Source: Halorubrum sp. JWXQ-INN 858 (GTDB lineage Archaea; Halobacteriota; Halobacteria; Halobacteriales; Haloferacaceae). Taken from it: 64,000 nt of DNA. The first letter of the stretch is position 1; each line of letters begins with the position of its first letter. The notes beneath the pieces were generated by a model, which worked only from the letters and a program-made list of their open reading frames with translations, ran no database searches and was not told the DNA's origin. Positions 16,650 through 24,808 of this stretch are shown here, one piece after another. The position numbers were made by a program, and so were the translations under genes. The stretch lies in contig NZ_WUAX01000011.1 of assembly GCF_009806985.1 (NCBI RefSeq), positions 1 through 64,000 on the forward strand, written 5' to 3'.

Positions 16650-18581
16650 CTATCCGAGGTCTTCGATGTAGCTGTACTCCTCGGAGAGCCCGGCGGCGTC
16701 CTCCGGGAGCAGGGCGGCGACGAGGTAGTCCGCGTGGTCGCGGAAGTAGTCGACGACTCGGGCGATCCGGTCGGCGTCGATCGCCTCCAGCGAGTCGAGC
16801 ACCACGAAGGGGACGACCTCGTGGACGTCGTGGACCAGGTAGCCGGCGAGCGCGAAGACGAGTCCCGTCACCTCCCGCTCGCTCTCGGAGAGGTGGTCGA
16901 CCGTGTCCTCGTACGCGCTCCCGTCCTCGTCGGTCCGGATGATGTGCAGGTCGAACCGCGTTCGGGACACCTTCCGACGCCCCTCCCGCACCTCGACGGT
17001 CCGCCGCTCGATCCAGATGCGGTCGAGGTTGTCGTAGCCGAGGATGTCGAGCACCGTCGCCATGTGCTCGTTGAACGCCTCGACCGCGCCCTCCTCGATC
17101 CGGTCGACGCGCGTCCGGAGCTCCGTGAGACGGTCGGCGAGCTCCTCGCGCTGGGCCTCCAGCTCCGTTCGGTCCTCGACGGCGGCCTCGCGCTCGTCGA
17201 TCTCCTCGTCGATCTCCTCGAGCTCCGATTCGAGCTTCTCGACCCGCAGTTCGGTCCCGTTCGCGCGACGGTGGAGGTCCAACACCGCGTCGTGGCCCTC
17301 GACGTCGATCGTCTCCGCCTCCGCCTCCAGCTCGGCGATCCGCTCCTCCTGTTCGGTCGCCGCCGACTCGAGGTCGTCGATGCGGCTCTCGGTCGTCTCG
17401 ATCTCGGCGTCGACCTCCGAACGGCGGCGCTCCGCGCGCTCCCGCTCGCTCCGACGCTGGCGAACGGCCGCCTGCTCGTCGGTCAGCTCGTCGATGCTCG
17501 ACCGGACCTCCTTGCGCTCGTCCAGCAGGTCCGCCCTGAGGTCGCGGAGCCGGTCGACGGTCTCCTCGATGCGCGACTCGTCGACGTCGGAGCCACAGGT
17601 CCAACAGGTCGTCTCCTGCTCGGCGGCGAGCGCGTCCGTCGGGTCGTCCGCGCCCGCCGAGTCGATGGCGATCCCTTCCCCCTCCAACATCTCCTCGTTG
17701 AACCCGATGACGCTGCCGAGCTCGCTCGTTCGCTCGTCGAGCGACCGCTTGCGCCGGCGCAGTTCCTCGATCCGGCCCGCCAGCCAGTCCGGGTCGTTCT
17801 CGGGCTCCGACGCTTCCGAGAGCGTTTCGCTCAGCTCCTCGCGCTCCTCGCGGAGCTCCCGAAGGGTCGTCCGCTCGGTCTCCAGGTCGAACTCCACGTC
17901 CTCGAGCTCGGATCGAGCGTCACGAACCCGCTGAAACGCCGCCTCGAGCTCTTCCTTCCGGTCCCGGCTCTCCTCGACGCCCGCGTCGAGCTCCTCGATC
18001 TCCGCTTCGATCGTCGCGAGGTCCTCGCGCGCCTCCTCGAGTTCCGAACGCTTCTCCGTGCGCTTCGCCTCCAGCTCCGGCAGGTCGCGCTCGATGTCGT
18101 CGAGGCGCTCGATCTCCGCCTCGAGCGATTCGCGCTCGCGCTTGCACGACTCGATCTCGGCGTCGATCCGGTCCGTGTCGATCGGACGCATGATGACCTC
18201 GCGGAGGTCGTCCCCCCGGGCCACCGCGCGCCGCGCCTCGTTGTTCTCGAGGAGGAACGCGAACAGGTCCGCGAGCTCCGGGTCGTCGAGGTAGGGGTCG
18301 CCGCCGAACGAGACCGTCGATCCCGTCCGTCGAAGGGTGCGCGTGTACGTCTCCTCGCCGATCTCGAGGGTGACCGACCCCTCGTCGGCGCTGCCCTTTA
18401 ACGACGCGCGGTCGCTCCCCAGCCCGGCCATGACCGCTTGAAGGAACGACGTTCGGTTCGTGGCGTTACGCCCGGTGAGAACGGAGACGCCGGGTGGCAG
18501 CGTGACCTCCGCGTCGTCGATCCCGCCGACGTTCCGGGCCCGGACCCGGACGGTCGGCTTCGATAGCTGATCGGCTGACAT
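16650..18581 (-). CDS. Archaea-specific SMC-related protein (Sph/Rad50-like coiled-coil ATPase)
   Basis: A 643-residue SMC/Rad50-like protein expected to act on chromosome structure. Residues 1-130 form an N-terminal ATPase lobe, about 140-320 and 335-500 are long coiled coils, and a CWTCG hook (326-330, CxxC) lies between them, as in zinc-hook proteins. The C-terminal lobe has the signature HLSESEREVTG and the Walker B/D-loop VPFVVLDSLEAID. The Walker A position reads GRNATNRTS (38-46) and lacks the usual Lys, which is typical of this haloarchaeal subgroup as I recall it. These genes often sit next to rdfA; none is visible here. Confidence 0.85.
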   Translation of the reverse strand: MSADQLSKPTVRVRARNVGGIDDAEVTLPPGVSVLTGRNATNRTSFLQAVMAGLGSDRASLKGSADEGSVTLEIGEETYTRTLRRTGSTVSFGGDPYLDDPELADLFAFLLENNEARRAVARGDDLREVIMRPIDTDRIDAEIESCKRERESLEAEIERLDDIERDLPELEAKRTEKRSELEEAREDLATIEAEIEELDAGVEESRDRKEELEAAFQRVRDARSELEDVEFDLETERTTLRELREEREELSETLSEASEPENDPDWLAGRIEELRRRKRSLDERTSELGSVIGFNEEMLEGEGIAIDSAGADDPTDALAAEQETTCWTCGSDVDESRIEETVDRLRDLRADLLDERKEVRSSIDELTDEQAAVRQRRSERERAERRRSEVDAEIETTESRIDDLESAATEQEERIAELEAEAETIDVEGHDAVLDLHRRANGTELRVEKLESELEEIDEEIDEREAAVEDRTELEAQREELADRLTELRTRVDRIEEGAVEAFNEHMATVLDILGYDNLDRIWIERRTVEVREGRRKVSRTRFDLHIIRTDEDGSAYEDTVDHLSESEREVTGLVFALAGYLVHDVHEVVPFVVLDSLEAIDADRIARVVDYFRDHADYLVAALLPEDAAGLSEEYSYIEDLG

Positions 18582-18943
18582 GCGAGTCCATTGTCGCCGG
18601 AGTAATTAAATGATGTCCATTCACGGACGGCGCACGGGCGGTCATATCCGGGGACGGCGACGCCGTTACAACGTTATTTTTGTAATTCTTTACGGCCGCG
18701 ATCGCGCCGTCCGTCGACGCCGCTCGTCGACGCCGCTCGTCGGGACCTTCGGTGTCGGAGAAGTGCGTGCGTGTGTATGTGTGTGTACGTGATGTGTGTG
18801 TACGTGATGTGTGTATGTGAATCGATTTTTCGTAACGGAGTGCTCGTACACCCCGATATGCAGTCCAACGGCCGAGAACCGTCCGGTCTTCCGCGTGTGA
18901 GCGGACCACGTCGTTTTTGCTCCGCCGGTCCGAACGACGACCA
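18582..18943. other. Intergenic region with GT-rich simple repeat
   Basis: No gene seen. 18764-18821 is a GT-rich tract with a repeated GTGTGTGTACGTGAT element (two copies plus fragments), and GACGCCGCTCGTC is duplicated just before it (about 18716-18741). A GTTTTTGCT box at 18913-18921 precedes the epimerase-type gene. Confidence 0.5.
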
Positions 18944-20197
18944 ATGACTCGACGGGACCCCCGATCACACAGGGGGCGGTTGCTCGCGACCCTCAGGCTC
19001 CAGTACCCCGACGCCCTCGACGATGCCGGGTTCCGCCTGCTGCACCCGGTGACCGGTGAACCGTACACCGACGATCGCCGACACCTCGTCGCGACTTGTC
19101 GCTCGGTGTCGAACTTCGCGACGGGCGTCGCCGCCGACGGTCCGGGCTGGTGTCTCGGCGCGGCCGAACACGGGCTTCGGTTCCTCCGCGACGCGCACGG
19201 AACGACGGCCGGCGACGGCTACCACCTCGTCGTCGACGCCGACGGCGACCCGCGGGACGCGACCCGAACGGCGTACGGTCACGCCTTCGTGTTGCTCGCG
19301 TACGCGCGGGCGACCGACGCCGGTATCGACGGGGCGGCCGCGGGGCTGGAGGCGACAGCGGACCTGCTCGTCGAGCGGTTCCACGACGGGACCGGCTGTC
19401 TCCGGAGCGACTGTGGACCGGAATGGGCGGAGCTGGAGGCGTATCGGGGGCAGAACGCGAACATGCACGCGTGTGAGGCGTACCTCGCGGCCTACGAGGC
19501 GACCGCCGACCCGTCGTATCTGGAGCGCGCACGCCGGATCGCCGCGCGGATCACGATCGATCTGGCCGCCGAGACCGACGGCCTCCTGTGGGAACACTAC
19601 ACCGCCGACTGGGAGCACGACTTCGGATACAACGCCGACGAGCCGCGTCACCAGTTCCGTCCCCCCGGGTATCAGCCCGGCCACCACCTCGAGTGGGCGA
19701 AGCTCCTCGCGCTGTTGGACCGGTACGACGCCGAGCCGTCGGCGGGAGGCGGGTGGTACGATCGCGGGCTCGAACTGTTCGACGACGCGGTCGATCGCGG
19801 CTGGGTCGGCGGGGGGTTCGCGTACACCGTCGAGGCGGACGGCACGCCGATCGTCCCCGACCGGTACGGCTGGGCCCTCGCGGAGGGGATCGGCTCGGCC
19901 GCGGCGCTCGCGGAGCGGGCCGGCGCGAGGGATCACGGGGACGCGGCGACCCGGCTCCGGGCGTGGCACGACCGGCTGCTCGACTGCGTCGCGGACTATC
20001 GAGGACCGGCCGGTCTCTGGTACGAAACGCGGCTCGCGGACGCCGACGGCGGCGATCCCGTTCCGCCCGAACCGCCCGGCGTCGAGCCCGATTACCATCC
20101 CGCGGGGGCGTTCTACGAGAGTTGGCGGTCCGCGCGGCTGGCGGCAAGCGACGACGACGACACCTCCGGCCGAAGGATCGGAGGCGGGGACCGGTGA
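18944..20197 (+). CDS. AGE-family (N-acylglucosamine 2-epimerase-like) sugar epimerase/isomerase
   Basis: A 417-residue alpha/alpha-barrel protein. Members interconvert sugars such as GlcNAc/ManNAc, mannose/fructose or sulfoquinovose. Family marks are YGHAFVLLAYARA (about 106-118), the helical body, GYQPGHHLEWAKLL with the catalytic-type histidines (about 243-256), and HPAGAFYESWRSARL near the C-terminus. The start at ATG 18944 lies about 25 bases after a T-rich box; a nine-residue upstream extension is possible but unsupported. No sugar transporter or kinase adjoins, so the substrate is unknown. Cytosolic. Confidence 0.85.
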   Translation: MTRRDPRSHRGRLLATLRLQYPDALDDAGFRLLHPVTGEPYTDDRRHLVATCRSVSNFATGVAADGPGWCLGAAEHGLRFLRDAHGTTAGDGYHLVVDADGDPRDATRTAYGHAFVLLAYARATDAGIDGAAAGLEATADLLVERFHDGTGCLRSDCGPEWAELEAYRGQNANMHACEAYLAAYEATADPSYLERARRIAARITIDLAAETDGLLWEHYTADWEHDFGYNADEPRHQFRPPGYQPGHHLEWAKLLALLDRYDAEPSAGGGWYDRGLELFDDAVDRGWVGGGFAYTVEADGTPIVPDRYGWALAEGIGSAAALAERAGARDHGDAATRLRAWHDRLLDCVADYRGPAGLWYETRLADADGGDPVPPEPPGVEPDYHPAGAFYESWRSARLAASDDDDTSGRRIGGGDR

Positions 20198-20578
20198 ACG
20201 TCGCCAAACGGCTCGGATCGCACTGCGCGGCCGCCCGTTTTTAAGGCGCCGACGAACGGGACCGCGAGGGTGCGATGGCCGGCGACATCGATACGGGGTG
20301 ATGCTTCGCGATCGACTACTTCACGGGCCTCTTCGAGTGACGATAGTATCAACATTCAATACAAGCATTCAAAATGGTGCTTAACGTGGTCGTATCGACG
20401 AGTGGCAACGAAGAAGAGATCGGTTCGCGATCGTCGAACACCTCGGTGAACGGGGTTACGAGACGCCGAACATCGCCCGCAAAGCGGTTTTAAAGGGTCC
20501 GAGGGCACCGTTGAAACCCGCAGGAGGTGAGATACCTCGACTCAGCTGCGGTCAGTACGGACAGTCTACTGAGCACTG
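20198..20578. other. Intergenic region without a supported gene
   Basis: No intact gene found. A stretch at about 20386-20560 reads as protein-like (RFAIVEHLGERGYETPNIAR) but has a stop just before it and no start codon, so it may be a remnant. Confidence 0.35.
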
Positions 20579-20725
20579 TTAGTCCCGTCGAATAACGAAG
20601 ACGAGGATACCGACGATGAGAAGGCCGATGCCCCAATACACGGATGGAAACGGTAGGTACGCGAGTAGAAGCGTTACGATGCCGGACGTGATGAGCGACC
20701 ACCCGATCGTCGTTCGAATCGCCAT
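20579..20725 (-). CDS. Tiny two-helix membrane protein (48 aa)
   Basis: A 48-residue frame starting MAIRTTIGWSLITSG. It forms two hydrophobic helices (about 8-24 and 29-45) separated by a PFPS turn, and ends in the basic VIRRD. Codon use is ordinary for the window and the amphipathic layout is convincing, although the frame is short. Similar hairpin membrane proteins are frequent in Haloarchaea; no function is known. It stands alone between a possible gene remnant and an AT-rich region. Confidence 0.6.
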   Translation of the reverse strand: MAIRTTIGWSLITSGIVTLLLAYLPFPSVYWGIGLLIVGILVFVIRRD

Positions 20726-20831
20726 ATATCGCAGTCGGTGCCGACCGATATGGTTAGTAACCCGCTTCGGTTAGTACGCACTCTCTAGCCATCGACTGTT
20801 TCGAACCGACACGTCCCTTAAAAACGGGATC

Positions 20832-21002
20832 TCAACGGGTCGGCTCGGCGCGTCCGTGACGACGGACCTGCTCGGCTGGTGGCCTGATTCGGCCTGGCGG
20901 TCTGATCGCGGCTGCCGTCCCGATCGCAGCGGATAGGAGCTCGAGTAGCCATTTACATATAATGAATGCGATAGCTACTATAAATATAAAGAACACAGAC
21001 AT
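20832..21002 (-). CDS. Possible small single-helix membrane protein (56 aa)
   Basis: This 56-residue frame begins MSVFFIFIVAIAFIICKWLLELL, one strong hydrophobic helix, and continues with a basic Pro/Arg-rich tail. The AT-rich codons of the helix differ from the GC-rich tail, so the frame may be partly accidental. ATATGT directly precedes the start and could be a weak promoter element. It is divergent from the M55 peptidase gene. Treat as a candidate only. Confidence 0.3.
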   Translation of the reverse strand: MSVFFIFIVAIAFIICKWLLELLSAAIGTAAAIRPPGRIRPPAEQVRRHGRAEPTR

Positions 21003-21093
21003 ATAACAACGCTGGGTCTCGCGTCCATGACTGGGACACGCTTCGCGCCGTCGTCGGGGGTACGCTTTTGTCGACGGCGCGTGCGGGTTGCGT

Positions 21094-21939
21094 ATGCGAG
21101 TCTTCGTTTCGGCGGACATGGAGGGCGTCACGGGCGTCGCCGCGCCGGCGGACGTGGTGAAAGGCGAGGCGGACTACGCGGCCGGCCGCGACCTGCTCGT
21201 CGGCGACGTCAACGCGGCCGTCGAGGGCGCGATCGCGAGCGGCGCGACCGACGTCCTCGTCAACGACTCCCACTCGTCGATGGCGAACCTCCCGCGGGGC
21301 GCGCTCCACGAGGACGCGCGGCTGATCCGCGGGCGGACCAAGCCGCGGTCGATGATGCAGGGGATCGACCCCGACCACGGCGTCGCGCTGTTCGTCGGCT
21401 ACCACGCGATGGCGGGCACGCCCGGCGCGGTGCTCAACCACACGTTCATCGGCCACGAGCTGCTCCGCTTGCGCGTCGACGGGGCGGAGGCCGGCGAGCT
21501 GGGATGGAACGCCAGGCTCGCCGGTGCGCTCGGCGTCCCCGTCGGGCTGGTGACGGGCGACGACGCCACCGCGGCCGAGGCGAACGACGAGGTCGGCTCC
21601 GCGGTGCGGACCGCCGTGGTGAAAGACGGGATCGACCGGTTCACCGCCGACTGTCACTCGCCGGCGGTCGCTCGCGACCGGATCCGGTCGGAGGCACAGC
21701 GCGCGGTCGAGCTCGCGGAAGCCGGCGGGCTGTCGCCGCTCTCCCCGACCGAGCCGACGACGATCGAGGCCGACTGGTCGGCGACGAACCAGGCCGCCCG
21801 CGCGGCGTCGATGCCCGGCGTCGACCGGGCCGGGCCCCGCACCACCGCGGTCGAGGCCGACACGTATCCGGCCGCCTTCGAGGCGACCGTCGGGATGTTG
21901 CGCGCCGGCGCGGCGGGGCGCGACGAGTTCTACGGCTGA
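21094..21939 (+). CDS. M55-family D-aminopeptidase (DppA-like)
   Basis: A 281-residue zinc aminopeptidase of family M55. Bacillus DppA releases D-amino acids from peptides such as D-Ala-D-Ala. Metal ligands visible are Asp8 and Glu10 (SADMEG), His60 (NDSHSSM) and His104 (GYHAMAG), with NHTFIGH and GELGWNA further along, all in the family's positions. The protein has no signal peptide and is probably cytosolic. It lies 65 bases upstream of an SH3-NlpC/P60 endopeptidase gene in the same direction. Start chosen at ATG 21094; a TTG two codons upstream is not needed. Confidence 0.88.
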   Translation: MRVFVSADMEGVTGVAAPADVVKGEADYAAGRDLLVGDVNAAVEGAIASGATDVLVNDSHSSMANLPRGALHEDARLIRGRTKPRSMMQGIDPDHGVALFVGYHAMAGTPGAVLNHTFIGHELLRLRVDGAEAGELGWNARLAGALGVPVGLVTGDDATAAEANDEVGSAVRTAVVKDGIDRFTADCHSPAVARDRIRSEAQRAVELAEAGGLSPLSPTEPTTIEADWSATNQAARAASMPGVDRAGPRTTAVEADTYPAAFEATVGMLRAGAAGRDEFYG

Positions 21940-21975
21940 GGCGGGGAACGCCCCCGCTCTCCGACCGCCGAGCGG

Positions 21976-21983
21976 TTTTTATC
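21976..21983 (+). promoter_or_regulatory. TATA box of the NlpC/P60 gene
   Basis: TTTTTATC at 21976-21983 lies 22 bases before the ATG at 22005, matching a leaderless haloarchaeal promoter. It shows that the second gene of the M55-P60 pair can be transcribed on its own. Confidence 0.5.
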
Positions 21984-22004
21984 GCCCGCCGAAGAGGGTC
22001 CGGC

Positions 22005-23255
22005 ATGACGGAACGCGAACCGGACGACCGGCGACGTAAGCGGGAGCTCCTCCTCGGGCGGGTTCGGACGGCGATCGAGCGGACGCGAGCGGTCCGCGCG
22101 CCCGATGACCGGGTAGCCGTGTTCGACCCCGTGGCCACGGTCGAGGACGGTCGCGTCGTGCTGTCCGGAGTGGTGCCGGACGACGCGACCCGCCGCGACC
22201 TCGAACGGTCCGTCTCGCGGGCGTGTGCCGGCGTCGGCATCGAGGTCGAAAGCGAGGTCGGCGACGGGATACGGTCCCGCCTCCGGACCGTCTCGGCGGT
22301 CGCTGAGCCCCGAACCGCGGCGACCGTTGCCGCGCCCGTCCGATCGACGCCGGACCCGGACGGCGAGCAGGTCACGCAGGCGACGTACGGGACGACGGTC
22401 ACGGCGATGGACCGCCGACGCGGCTGGCGGCGCGTTCGCACCGCCGACGGCTACGTCGGCTGGGTGCGCGGGGACGCGCTCGTCCCGCCGGCGTCGACGG
22501 TCGCCGATCGGACCGACGGACGGGCCGCCGCCGTGGTCACGAACCGAGTGGCGGATCCCCGGTGGATCGGGGAAGGGGAGCGGTGTGAGGGGGTTCGGAG
22601 CGAGCGAGAGGGCCCGACGGAGTGCGGTGTCGACGCCACGTTGCCGGACCGGATCCCACGGGGGACGCCGTGTCGAATCGGCCGCCGAGCCGGGAACGAC
22701 GACCGGGGCCCGGACGACGACCGGGGCTCAGAGGACGAACGGGACCCGGACGACGAACGACGAGTCGGCGACGAGCACCCTTCCGAGGGGGGCGTTCTCG
22801 TGCGCTTCGCGACGGGCGCGGCCGCAGAGCTGCCCGACAGCTCGGTTACGGCGCTCGTGGACGCGCAGTCGGACCCCGCCGCCGCCGGCCGGGCGGTCGC
22901 CGAAATCGCCCGCGAGTTCCTCGGGACGCCCTACGAGTGGGGCGGGATGACCGGGTCGGGGATCGACTGTTCGGGACTCACGCTGGTGAGCTACGCCTGT
23001 CTGGGGGTCGACTTACCGCGTGACACTGACCAACAGGAACGGGTCGGCGTCGACGTGGACCGGGACGCGCTTCGGGCGGGCGACCTCCTGTTTTTCCCCG
23101 GCCACGTCGCGGTCGCTACCGACGGGAGCACCTACGTCCACGCGCACGGGGATACCGGCGCGGTGACGACGAACAGCCTCGACCCGGCCGACGAGCGGTA
23201 CCACGCCGACCTCGACGACGCGATCAGCTCGCTGAAGCGACCGCTCGGACGGTAG
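22005..23255 (+). CDS. SH3-domain NlpC/P60 cysteine peptidase (YkfC-like)
   Basis: A 416-residue protein with a polar N-terminal region (1-90), a bacterial-SH3-like section (about 105-165, TVAAPVRSTPDPDGEQVTQATYGTTV... ADGYVGWVRGDAL), an acidic Asp/Arg-rich insertion (about 225-265), and a C-terminal NlpC/P60 domain. Catalytic candidates are Cys322 (IDCSGLT), His367 (GHVAVA) and His379/381 (HAHG). Relatives such as YkfC cut gamma-D-Glu-diamino acid bonds in murein peptides. There is no signal peptide, so it should act inside the cell. Its upstream neighbour is an M55 D-aminopeptidase, suggesting joint use of D-amino-acid-containing peptides. Confidence 0.82.
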   Translation: MTEREPDDRRRKRELLLGRVRTAIERTRAVRAPDDRVAVFDPVATVEDGRVVLSGVVPDDATRRDLERSVSRACAGVGIEVESEVGDGIRSRLRTVSAVAEPRTAATVAAPVRSTPDPDGEQVTQATYGTTVTAMDRRRGWRRVRTADGYVGWVRGDALVPPASTVADRTDGRAAAVVTNRVADPRWIGEGERCEGVRSEREGPTECGVDATLPDRIPRGTPCRIGRRAGNDDRGPDDDRGSEDERDPDDERRVGDEHPSEGGVLVRFATGAAAELPDSSVTALVDAQSDPAAAGRAVAEIAREFLGTPYEWGGMTGSGIDCSGLTLVSYACLGVDLPRDTDQQERVGVDVDRDALRAGDLLFFPGHVAVATDGSTYVHAHGDTGAVTTNSLDPADERYHADLDDAISSLKRPLGR

Positions 23256-23277
23256 GATCGTCGGATGCGAAGCTGGC

Positions 23278-23682
23278 TCAGCGGTGCTCGCGCCCGTCGG
23301 CGGACGCGTCGCACTCGGCGAGCCACTCGTTGGCCCACGACCCGATCTCCTCGAAGACGGGGGCGAGCGACTCGCCCTTCGCGGTGAGGCTGTAGTACGT
23401 CGCGACCGGCGAGTCCTCCTCCAGCCGGCGGTCGACGAACTCGGTCTCCTGGAGGTCGTCGAGGACGCGCGAGAGCGTTCGGGCGTTGGCGTCGGTGTCG
23501 CGCTTGAGCTCGTTGAACCGACGCTCGCCGTTTTGCAGCTCGTGGAGGACGACGAGCCGCCACTGCGAGCCGATCTGTTCGAGCGAGTCGACGACCGGAC
23601 AGGCCGTCTCGGTCCCCGCGACCGACCCGTCGGTCGCGCCGTCCGGTTCCGCCTCCGCCCCGGTAAGGTCTGGCGATGACAT
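23278..23682 (-). CDS. HxlR-family winged-helix regulator (CatR/YodB-like)
   Basis: A 134-residue DUF24/HxlR regulator. Cys28 (ACPVVDSLEQIGSQWRLVVL) sits where the redox-sensing cysteine of YodB and CatR lies, right before the first DNA-binding helix. The HTH is RFNELKRDTDANARTLSRVLDDLQ (about 55-78) and the wing DSPVATYYSLTAKG. The acidic first 25 residues are a haloarchaeal extension. It is divergent from doxX-like and VOC genes, and an inverted repeat covers the TATA box between them. By analogy it would repress that pair until modified by quinones or other electrophiles; this is inference. Confidence 0.85.
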   Translation of the reverse strand: MSSPDLTGAEAEPDGATDGSVAGTETACPVVDSLEQIGSQWRLVVLHELQNGERRFNELKRDTDANARTLSRVLDDLQETEFVDRRLEEDSPVATYYSLTAKGESLAPVFEEIGSWANEWLAECDASADGREHR

Positions 23683-23712
23683 CGATGTTACCTGCTTACC
23701 CTATTGTCCGGG

Positions 23713-23728
23713 AACCGATATATAGGTT
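23713..23728 (+). promoter_or_regulatory. Inverted repeat covering the TATA box of the DoxX-VOC genes
   Basis: AACC (23713-23716) and GGTT (23725-23728) flank GATATATA, the evident TATA box, 24-28 bases before the doxX-type ATG. A protein bound here would block TBP, so this is the likely operator of the divergent HxlR regulator. Confidence 0.5.
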
Positions 23729-23751
23729 GCGTCCATACACGTGGTTACACG

Positions 23752-24201
23752 ATGATAGCTGAACTCACGACGCTACCGCTCCAGCTCGACACGCCGCTCG
23801 CCGGCGAGCTGTTCTTCCTCGGCCGCCTGCTGTTCGGCGGCGTTCTCGCATTCCTCGGGCTCAACCACTTCCTGAACACGGACGCGATGGCCGGCTACGC
23901 CGAGTTCAAAGGGCTCCCGGCCCCGCGCTTTGCCGTGGTCGCCTCCGGCGTCTTGCTCCTCCTTGGGGGCGTCGGAATCGTCGTCGGCGCGTTCCCCGTC
24001 GTCGCGGCGGGCGGGCTCGCCGTCTTCCTCCTCGCCTCCGCGGTCCTGATGCACGACTTCTGGACGGTCGACGACCCCGAGGAGAAGCAGTCGGAGATGA
24101 ACGGCTTCCTGAAGAACGTCTACGGCGCGGGGGCCGCCCTCGCCCTGCTGGCCGTCGGTGGGGTTGCGTGGCCCTACTCGGTCGGCGTCGGGTTGTTTTA
24201 A
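23752..24201 (+). CDS. DoxX-family membrane protein (CatD/MhqP-like)
   Basis: A 149-residue membrane protein of the DoxX family. Four hydrophobic helices are visible (about 18-38, 58-78, 80-102 and 124-147), with the family blocks GRLLFGGVLAFLGLNHFLN and FKGLPAPRFAVVASGVLLLLGG. DoxX relatives in bacteria accompany quinone-detoxifying enzymes (CatD, MhqP). ATG 23752 lies 24 bases after a TATA box, so a longer upstream reading is unlikely. A VOC dioxygenase-like gene follows 74 bases downstream. Located in the cytoplasmic membrane; its molecular activity is not settled. Confidence 0.85.
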   Translation: MIAELTTLPLQLDTPLAGELFFLGRLLFGGVLAFLGLNHFLNTDAMAGYAEFKGLPAPRFAVVASGVLLLLGGVGIVVGAFPVVAAGGLAVFLLASAVLMHDFWTVDDPEEKQSEMNGFLKNVYGAGAALALLAVGGVAWPYSVGVGLF

Positions 24202-24275
24202 GTCGTCGACGGAACGTCGCCACCGTCGACACCAGTACTGCTAACTCACCGCACGCCGAACGGTTCGGCATCCCC

Positions 24276-24758
24276 ATGACCGACGCGCCGCCGACCACCG
24301 GGCTGCACCACGTGACGAACGTCTGTACGGACATGGACGAGACCGTCGCCTTCTACGAGGACGTCCTCGGCTGGCACACCGTGAAACGGACCCAGAACTA
24401 CGACGACCCGGGGACCCCGCACTACTACTTCTCGTCGACGCCCGCGGGCGAGCCGGGAACGAACGTCACCTACTTCGAGTATCCGGAGTCGCGAGGGACG
24501 CCCGGGGCGGGCGCGAGCCACCACTTCGCGTTCGGCGTCCCGGACGAGGCGACGCTTCACGAGTGGCGCGACCACCTGAAGTCACACGGGGTCGACGTGT
24601 CGCCGGTAAAAGACCGGACGTACTTCAAGAGCGTTTATTTCGCGGACCCCGACGGGCTCGTCTTCGAGCTGGCGACCCAGGGGCCCGGCTTCACGTACGA
24701 CGAGGACGACCCCGGCAGCGAGGAGATCGACCCGTTCGAGCGCGGATACGAACGATAG
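24276..24758 (+). CDS. VOC-fold protein, extradiol dioxygenase-like (CatE/MhqO-like)
   Basis: A 160-residue vicinal-oxygen-chelate protein. Likely metal ligands are His11/12 (GLHHVTN), His82/83 (SHHFAFGV) and Glu131 (VFELAT), the His-His-Glu pattern of type I extradiol dioxygenases and MhqO-like hydroquinone dioxygenases. It is a single module, half the length of two-module ring-cleavage enzymes, so it should dimerise. It follows a DoxX gene and a divergent HxlR regulator, the same trio as the catechol/quinone response loci of Bacillus. Substrate not proven; glyoxalase or fosfomycin-type activities are alternatives. Confidence 0.8.
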   Translation: MTDAPPTTGLHHVTNVCTDMDETVAFYEDVLGWHTVKRTQNYDDPGTPHYYFSSTPAGEPGTNVTYFEYPESRGTPGAGASHHFAFGVPDEATLHEWRDHLKSHGVDVSPVKDRTYFKSVYFADPDGLVFELATQGPGFTYDEDDPGSEEIDPFERGYER

Positions 24759-24808
24759 GTCTGGGTCGATACCCGGTCCTCCAGCGGTTCGGTGTCGCCC
24801 CCGAGTGA

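Noticed and set aside
14623..17604. Long minus-strand frame across aglJ, the AI-2E transporter and the SMC-related gene end
   Set aside because: It crosses several real genes and intergenic space, and the protein is Arg/Gly/Asp repetitive with no recognisable domain.
18764..18821. GT-rich tract as a coding region on the minus strand (His/Thr-rich peptide)
   Set aside because: The translation is a simple-repeat product (THTHITYTH) with no start context; it is better seen as a simple sequence repeat.
20386..20560. Protein-like stretch RFAIVEHLGERGYETPNIAR as a small gene
   Set aside because: A stop codon lies directly upstream and no ATG, GTG or TTG starts the frame, so it is at most a remnant.
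21027..23255. Single frame joining the M55 and NlpC/P60 genes into one protein
   Set aside because: The first part reads the M55 gene out of frame; the real M55 gene is in another frame and the P60 gene has its own TATA box and ATG.
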